Shown piece by piece: positions 45,011 to 64,000 of a stretch of 64,000 nt of DNA. Made by a program: the position numbers and the translations under genes. The notes beneath the pieces were generated by a model, which saw nothing but the letters and a program-made list of their open reading frames with translations, was not told the DNA's origin and made no database searches. Where the stretch lies: positions 24,885,342 to 24,949,341 of the forward strand of contig NC_135549.1 of NCBI RefSeq assembly GCF_964340395.1. Reading direction: 5' to 3'. The stretch is from Glandiceps talaboti (taxonomy: Eukaryota; Hemichordata; Enteropneusta; Spengelidae). The stretch's first letter is position 1, and each line of letters begins with the position of its first letter.

Positions 45011-47051
45011 ATTGTCTATTTTCCTGTTTATTACTTTGTTTAAAATTCTATGATTTAAACTAGAGGACTTTAACTTAAATTTGCTGTTATATCCCTCTAA
45101 TTAGTCTCTAGTCTATGCGAAAGCGATTTGGCACCTCTAGTTTTACAGCGACAGTGTCTGACGAGTAAATCAACAGTTACAGTTACGTTATTTACTTCTA
45201 AATGTCACACTACCTTATGTCAACCCCTGTTCATATTATGCGACGACTCAGTGTACATAGTTAACTATTTAACAATTGAGTAACGAAAAAAGTTCGTTGC
45301 TGTTTCAATCGTCCTCTAAAATTGTATATTTATTGCTACTAAACCTTGGGACACTGATTCTGACTCGACTGTTCTTGAATACCACAGAAGCAATGCAGTT
45401 GCTGACCAGAGGGAATGCGATAAATAGTTCTTGTGTCATAAGAACATGTTGTGAAAATCCTGCCCTTAAGGAATGATTCATGTGGGAAACAAAGGATTTT
45501 GTCATAAACATAATCCAAAGGCTTGGGTCACTTGAGAAGTTCACATTTATGCGACAGCTTGATTTTCAATATGTTGCCATGTTTAAAACTATACTAATTT
45601 TAATTGTCGTATCATTTTTCAGTACAGTACAGTATGCAGACATTGTACATGTTAAACAGAGATAGATGTTATCCAATCGTAGCGCAGTAACAGGTTGAAA
45701 TCGTTTCCTCTGTTGAGAAATCAATTATGATTTTATTTATTGTCCCATTTACAGCTACACAAATATAAGTCCATAACTGATTCATTACTAAGGATGTGTG
45801 TGATTATGAAAAAAGTTGTTGTACCTAATAAAACATTTTGTTCCTGTTGCAGCTGGTTCAGCTTAAAGTGTTTTGACGTATTTGTTTTATAATATTCCAG
45901 AAGATCGTTCAATGAATAACAATCACAATTGCATTTTAAAGTTTGAGTGATTGTTTGTAGGTCGACACTGTTGTTGTTAGTAAACCAACGTATTTGAATG
46001 TCATGCGATTGAACGCTGTTCACTGATGTCGGTGTGTCTTTGTAAACAGGAACATCTGTTGACGGATATTAGATTTTATCAATGCGATTTTCGCCACCTG
46101 TCATCCAGCCAATTGACGTGTATAAATATATATGAGGATTTGTGATCTGCATAGGTTGGGTATTATATTAGTACTTCAATTGCATTCTTTTATCCTTTCA
46201 TTTAAATAATGACATTTTTACATCTTTAGCGTAAAAAATGAATATAGATTCCGTGTTTCAAATCTTATTGATAAATTTGGCTTGGTGTTTACAAAAGGTA
46301 ACAATTGCTATTGGACATAAATGTCACGGGAGTGTTATATCAAATGAAAATAGTGAAAATTAACCAAAATATCCCTCAGGTGAAGTTTAGCAAAGCAACT
46401 GATGTGCACCAAATTATGTAAATTGACTAACATAGAATCTCCATTATGTAATTCAGAGGTTATATCTGAATGACGCTGTAGCTGGTTAGAGTGCGAATTA
46501 TGTTTACGATGACGTTTAATGTAGGTCATGCAGAGTTCAAATGCGTATACATTTACGTTAGATTCCCGTGTAGCATTTAAAGACTGTTAATACTGCAGGA
46601 GTTCGCAGGACATATGCACGTGAAGGTAAGCTGCCATTAGATATAACGCTAGCTATTCATTTTGTTTTCGAAGTATATTGCGAACAGTTTGCAGATGTAT
46701 TTTGGTTTTTATTATATTCAATGTATATTTCAGAATATGTGTTAATTTGAAAGCAGATTTCTAAACATCTCTTCATATAATTCGTCTAATGAATTCGAAA
46801 ATTGAAACCCCGATATACATCCATTGTTCGTTCTCAAACAATACAGTACTATTGCTTGCTTTAATTTCGTCGGTGTCAATCTTTAATAGCACAAGCCGAG
46901 TACATGTGACGGTCGTATCAATTGCGAATATATATACTTTGCGTCACAGTACAGTGTTTATGTCAACACCTTCTGTTATATTTTGGGATTTTGTTTATTT
47001 TCGTACACTTTTTTCGATATTTTGCTGATAAAAAAGCAAATTTCAAAAACC

Positions 47052-47052
<1 letters not shown>

Positions 47053-47082
<30 letters not shown>

Positions 47083-47140
47083 CATACATACATACATACA
47101 TACATACATACACACACATACACATACATACATACATACA
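47053..47140 (+). repeat. CATA array
   Basis: About 22 units with a few CACA variants. Confidence 0.9.
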
Positions 47141-47504
47141 TATCAATTACATAAACTACTATTTGGGTTTAAAATTAGAATTTTTATAAATTGTACTGGC
47201 ACACAATACTTGATATATTTCCCCTTTTTCACCAATTGAAAAGAAGTATTTGTATGAATTGCACTGAATATGATAACACCTAAACCTTTCTATTTAATCT
47301 AAGGCTTGAACATAATATATATATACAAAAGCCTTTCGTTCTTATATTTTCCAATGGATGCAAAAACAGAGAATGCATATGAATTTCTACGCCAACACGT
47401 TCTGAGTATATATTTTCAAGTAGTGACTTGCAAATCTCTAATGCTAATTAAATGCCCAATAAAGGTATTTAACAACAAAGCTGATATAATACTATGATGG
47501 ATTG

Positions 47505-47560
47505 ATCCTACTGAGGCAGCTCTGCAAAGCCTGGGCGAAACGTCTTGGCCAGAAACACTT
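47505..47560 (+). other. Hammerhead-ribozyme-like motif, probably degenerate
   Basis: CTGAGG at 47511 and GGGCGAAACGTC ending at 47544 resemble the CUGANGA...GAAAC-GUC core of hammerhead ribozymes, which occur in some retroelements. The first box has C where A9 is required, so activity is doubtful. Confidence 0.2.
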
Positions 47561-49395
47561 TACTGTTTATTCTATATGTTCAAATAAAACTACTTAGTGT
47601 ATATATAAGTAAAATACATAGTAAATATAGTTCGGCGCTGACTGAATGTAGGTTAGTGCATTCGAACAGTTATGTCAGCGAGATGCAAGACAACGATTGA
47701 TGGATACTACAATTAGCTAAATGTCATTATCTCTTGTTATACGAGGATAAATTAATGGCTTTCATGGTGCTGTGTAGTTTACATATAAGTGGCATAACGC
47801 AGGAACATATGTTATAGGCTTTTAACATGCGTTAAGTATATGCTGGCCTGATGTAAATTTCCACATTCATTATTGCTTTCGTGCCGGGATGTTGTTATGA
47901 CACACATGAAAAAACATCTAAAATTCGAAATTGAGATGGCAATTCCCGGATACTAAACAATTCACAACAGTAAAAGTTGTAGACAGTCCAAAATATTTTT
48001 AGTGTGTTCAAGCACAAAAATACATTAACAGTTTGGTGACCATAATACCTATATGTTTAAACAATGTAATATTGTAAAGGAAACGGAGAAAGTCAAGATA
48101 CACTTGCATTAAACAAGTGTTATGATGACCTTGTGACTGCAGTGAAAATGAAATGAATTTAATTTGGACTTTGATTCGCAAATGCAGATTGATATGAACC
48201 AAACTCTGTTTCTTTTTGTTCTTTTTTTTATGGAAATTGATATGAAACAAACTTTTCTTTGTCAAAATTGATTTATGCTATAATGAGCCTTTTCTGTTGC
48301 CGTACTGGAGACTGCATAATATGTATCATGTTTGTTCAAGTTGCCTTTATCTATACAAGTGAAACATTTTTCATTATCATTACGAGTATTATTTAGAAAA
48401 CTTAACCATCATAAAACCCTTGTTCATTAGCAAGTGGTTGTCTGTGTACGTATACATTGGTTTTTATGTGGGTCTGAGATCAGAGACATTCAAACATACG
48501 TTTAATTCTCCTAGGGAGAGGTAATGCTGTGAGATCATGACTGTGCCTGTGTCCGTGTATCCTTCTGCCTGTATACAGCCATAGCCCCAAAGCATATCTC
48601 AAAAACCACTTGGCCGGTCGTTATGATATTTGGTGACCAGACTTTTTACAATGGTAGTAAAGAAATTGATAACAAAATGTGATTTTGTTTTGACAATGTA
48701 AATATTTGGTGCAGGCATTTTTTATTTTGATAAATAAAGTCACAAAATCGCCTGTTTGAAATACTAAAGTGGTGCATACTAATTTCAGTCATTGGAATAA
48801 TGCCGTTCATTTTGAACAATTTCATTGGGTATTTTATAAAGTAGGAAACGTTTCACTTATGTGTTATCTTGGTAGAAAAAAATATTTAAGTTTGGGTATA
48901 ATTATTCACATACTCATTAAACAAGCTGTCACAATTTTGACGATTTACGTGTATATCTTTCAATCTTCACAAACACTGATACAGACTTGCGTTAATTTCG
49001 AATGAAGTGCATATGAATAATCTTAATCAGCATACCCTTTTTAAAAAAAAACAACGAAATGCTGGCTGTACACCAATCCATCCGACTGAGGAGAAAACGA
49101 GAATGTATTAAATGTGGTGAAACAAACAGATGAGACTGTGCAATGGTCCAGAGATAAAAACGCAACATTTATCATTCTATATATTAGGCTTCCCTTTATC
49201 TAATCTTGGTCTTCAATATACATATAGTCATTTTTATCGATAGAGACTCCATCCAAGTGTCTATATTATTGGATTTACGCCTTCTTAGTTTTACTTTTGC
49301 TTGAACCCTATCCAATTATCAATCAACCAAAGGTTATCTTCTTTTTTGTATGTGTCCCTTTTTATGGGCTTAGATCTATAAACATACGTTCGAAA

Positions 49396-49478
49396 TATAC
49401 ATACATACATACATACATACATACATACATACATACATACATACATACATACATACATACATACATACATACATACAA

Positions 49479-49527
<49 letters not shown>

Positions 49528-49587
49528 TACATACATACATACATACATACATACATACATACATACATACATACATACATACATACA
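49396..49587 (+). repeat. CATA, CA, CATA compound microsatellite
   Basis: Two (CATA)n blocks flank about 30 bases of (CA)n. Confidence 0.92.
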
Positions 49588-50587
49588 TTTCAGGACATGG
49601 CCGTAAAACTTTTATGCACAAACTCTGGTCATTGGAAATTTAAGCAATAGAATGAAAATGATTCGGACTATTTATCGGGTATGGAAAATACAGACACTGC
49701 AATGTATTTAGTAGTAGGGATATCGTGTACCATGAGATGAAAGGATTTAGATCTTTATACCGACGACCTCAGTATCGGGAGAGATAAGAAGTGAGGGTAA
49801 TTAAAAATGGCCAGTATTATATATTCACTTGTCAAGGGGTTGACGTGCAAAACATGAAAACACGTAATGTATTTCACTCATGACAAACTGCGGATTTCAA
49901 TTTTCTCTCTTATAATTGGACTTTGTGATAATATGTAGTCACAAACCATATAGGTCACTGTCTGGGGTGTATCTGCAAGCGAGAAACGGATAATATATAC
50001 ATACATATACCGCGACATATGAAGCACGATGGAGTTCTGTCTACCTTATTATTCTCGTAGTTTTAAACTACTATTTTATTCAGTACGTTTTATTACATAA
50101 TCCCCAGGGGCTTTGCACATCAGCTACTTTTTAGTAGTTCTATGTTGTTTAAGCGAGCTGTGTAAGCAGTACTCAGAAAACGAAAACAAACTCGCTGTGT
50201 AACAAACAATATATACAACATATGAAGGGTCACCTATTATAATGGAAAGTAAAGATATCATACAGTTAAATGCCGGAGGTGTATTATCGATGGCAATCTA
50301 AACAACAGTATAATCCCTTGATTCTAAAAATACTACTTTTGTCTCATTTTCACTCCAGATAAAACAGCGCATGAATTGTTTGCTGCTGAGCACCAATGGC
50401 TTCGCATGCATATGATTAGCTTGGGATTTTATCAAGCCTCAAGAGAATATTCGACCGTCACAATCATCTGCTGGATGGCCAAGTCATTTCGTTTCTTTCA
50501 ATCACCAAGCGCTATAACGTTACCCTTATATTACGAGCACGTCAGAAAGTTGAGATGTTCGAACAGAAACAGAGGTTCCTTGTCACG

Positions 50588-61936
<11,349 letters not shown>

Positions 61937-64000
61937 GTAATACAATATATATATAGACAATATCTACCTATTTCATGAGTTACGTTGTCTGTGTGAAGTG
62001 TCGAATATTATACTGACTAAACGAAGACGCAGATAAGACAAGAATAATGATAATGTGCCTTTCCTCCTGAGAGCTCAAGGCGCTCACAAAGAACAAGACA
62101 GCCTGCAAAATAATAGTTTTAAAGGTGCATTAGCTGCAACTGGAACGATTTTTTGTGTGACCGTTTTGTTAAATAAAATTGCTTTACTAGTAATATTTGT
62201 ACACCCTGAACAGAATTGAATCCCCTAAGGGTAAACGTGCTTGTGTAGCTGTACAACAAGTCGACTCAAATTGGTAATGTAATTCTTGTGGAAGAACGTG
62301 ACCTAACGAACATGTATAATGTCTAATTATCGACAATAAAGTAATGTCTCAGTTACAACTAGTGCAGCTGTAAAACAGGCAACCACGAGGATAATAACAA
62401 TGTAAGCAATTTCCAATCATTACATTTAGCATATGCCTCTCTGAACGGAACGATGACACTTGTTGAATGTAAATAAAACATCCAGGGGGAGATTCTACGT
62501 AATTCAAAGCATTATATTATCGTTGAATGTTTACAGTCATGTCATAATGCGCATAGAGTGATTAACGTATGCAAATTTTATGACTTCTAAAGAGAGGTGA
62601 ATAGATGTGAACCTTTTATACAAGACCTTTGCATCACATAATATGATACTTTAATAGCTATATAGGCAATTTGGTCACAACATGTACACTGATGATAATA
62701 GATCTTGTAATAATTAGTTAAATAGTATCTTGCGAATAGGCTGGAGGGAAACATAAAAAAAAAATTGCTGTGAATATTCTGCACTTCTTCACTTAGTGAA
62801 TTGAGCATAAAGTAAAATATATAATGAATGGACCTTTATCGGGAAATGATGTATTTTCCATATACTGAAAAATTGTAAAATTATTTGGTAAAAGTCATAG
62901 AACTGAATCTTCCAACAAATGCACAATATTGAAACACTACAATGATTAGTGGGTTGTCGGTGGCTGAGTGGTTAAACCACTTGCCTCTTACCACTGCGGT
63001 CGGGGTTCGAACCCCATTCAGGGTTCGATTAAATATACCACACTGTAAGTAAGAAGAGTGTCGTTCAGTTTGACTCTACCGAACAACACAGGTTTTCCCC
63101 GGGTACTCCGGTTTCCTCCTGCATTAACACTGAACCCATGAGGGATGGCCCTCACTGGACTTCTTGGGAGACAAGTGTTTATATGCTTAAAGAACTATCC
63201 AGTATAAATAAAGACTATTATTATTACTATTATTAGGCTGGACAATGGACGTTTGAACTTAACAAGTTTTATATGGTAATAATAACACTTTATGTAAATT
63301 TACACCAAAGGTTATTTAAAAAAATAACCAAAATTCCTTTTCAAAAACATCATTCTTGATTACAGCTAAACAGTTCACTTTGAACAACATTAACACGTTC
63401 CCTTGGCAACTGTTGAATGTGAGTTTCAGTCAATTGTGCATATTGTAGTCATGGGCTATTTAAAAAGGTATCTTAATGCCATGGTTTTCATGATGCAAAT
63501 TGCTTCCTATAGATCCCTCAGAAACCGTTTAATACAATGGAGAATTTCCTCAAAGTTGTTACAGACTACTAACAAAAGACAACAGCCGAATTTGAGCTGG
63601 AGTCACCGATAACAAACACTGTTGAAGTAGTTTATTATTCATAAATGCAGTCACAACAGTTGCATCTTTTATACTCTATTATTCATCTTGTGAATATGAA
63701 ATATCTTTAGACTCTTAAATTATTCATCAGTAATGCAATTCTACCATCATACCTGCTAGCCGTTTGTCCTCCCTAAAGTCGAATTGTTCATTTTTTATGC
63801 TGAGGATAATATCCTTCAAATCTTAAGTGTTATATAAACAAATGAAAGTTGAATCTATGTACAATAGAGAGTATTACACCATGCACAAGCCTTTTAGAAC
63901 CAAAAATTTGGAATATATACTCTGGTCATTTTACATCCCGACAACGCGTGTCTACGTCACTGGTTCTGTTGTGTTCAATATATAAGTCAAAACATTCAAA
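61937..64000 (+). other. Last intron of gene D, running out of the window
   Basis: 2 kb after the exon-8 donor with no M4-like frame. It contains SINE copy 2; otherwise nothing recognised. Confidence 0.6.
62954..63236 (+). mobile_element. tRNA-derived SINE, copy 2
   Basis: A-box-like TGGCTGAGTGGTTAAACC and B-box GGTTCGAACCC, then the body shared with copy 1 and a tail of ATT trinucleotides, typical of a LINE-mobilised SINE. Located downstream of gene D exon 8, probably in its last intron. Confidence 0.78.

Overview
The window is eukaryotic, almost certainly from a marine invertebrate. It is AT-rich and intron-dense, with GT...AG introns (one GC...AG), tRNA-derived SINEs, a LINE relic, MITE-like inverted-repeat elements and very many long microsatellites. 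The species cannot be fixed from the sequence. The intron-rich Cys-loop receptor architecture fits a lophotrochozoan or an invertebrate deuterostome.

The protein-coding content I can support is a cluster of four paralogous genes, called A to D here. Each encodes a pentameric ligand-gated chloride-channel subunit (Cys-loop family, glycine/GABA-A-receptor-like). A (+, 909-7886, 9 exons, 423 aa), B (+, 17057-25331, 9 exons, 407 aa) and C (-, 35007-27675, 9 exons, 412 aa) are complete. D (+, from 50588) runs out of the window after its M3 exon, so its M4 exon is not present. All four share the same splice positions and phases: internal exons of 68, 224, 83, 129 and 230 nt are identical in length in every gene. 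All begin Met-Met plus a short signal peptide. All carry the C-x13-C Cys-loop and a Pro-Ala-Arg (anion) selectivity motif before M2. By eye A pairs with D and B with C.

Layout: A and B are head-to-tail, 9.2 kb apart. B and C converge, 2.3 kb apart. C and D diverge across 15.6 kb. The spaces and introns hold repeats: a MITE family (3562-3880, 42703-43079, 57309-57650), a perfect 55-bp inverted repeat (8513-8698), two SINE copies (about 17599 and 62954), palindromic elements (18927-19115; 19165-19753; 32741-33585), a LINE 3' fragment (44256-45010, minus), a roughly 112-bp tandem repeat (60300-61170) and long simple repeats.

The encoded subunits would assemble as homo- or hetero-pentamers in the plasma membrane and pass chloride. 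Their ligand is not predictable. The loop-D arginine that binds the carboxylate of glycine/GABA is Val or Ile in all four, and the second (loop-C) disulfide of glycine receptors is absent. This is the most interesting biological signal in the window: a clustered, apparently lineage-expanded set of orphan anion channels.
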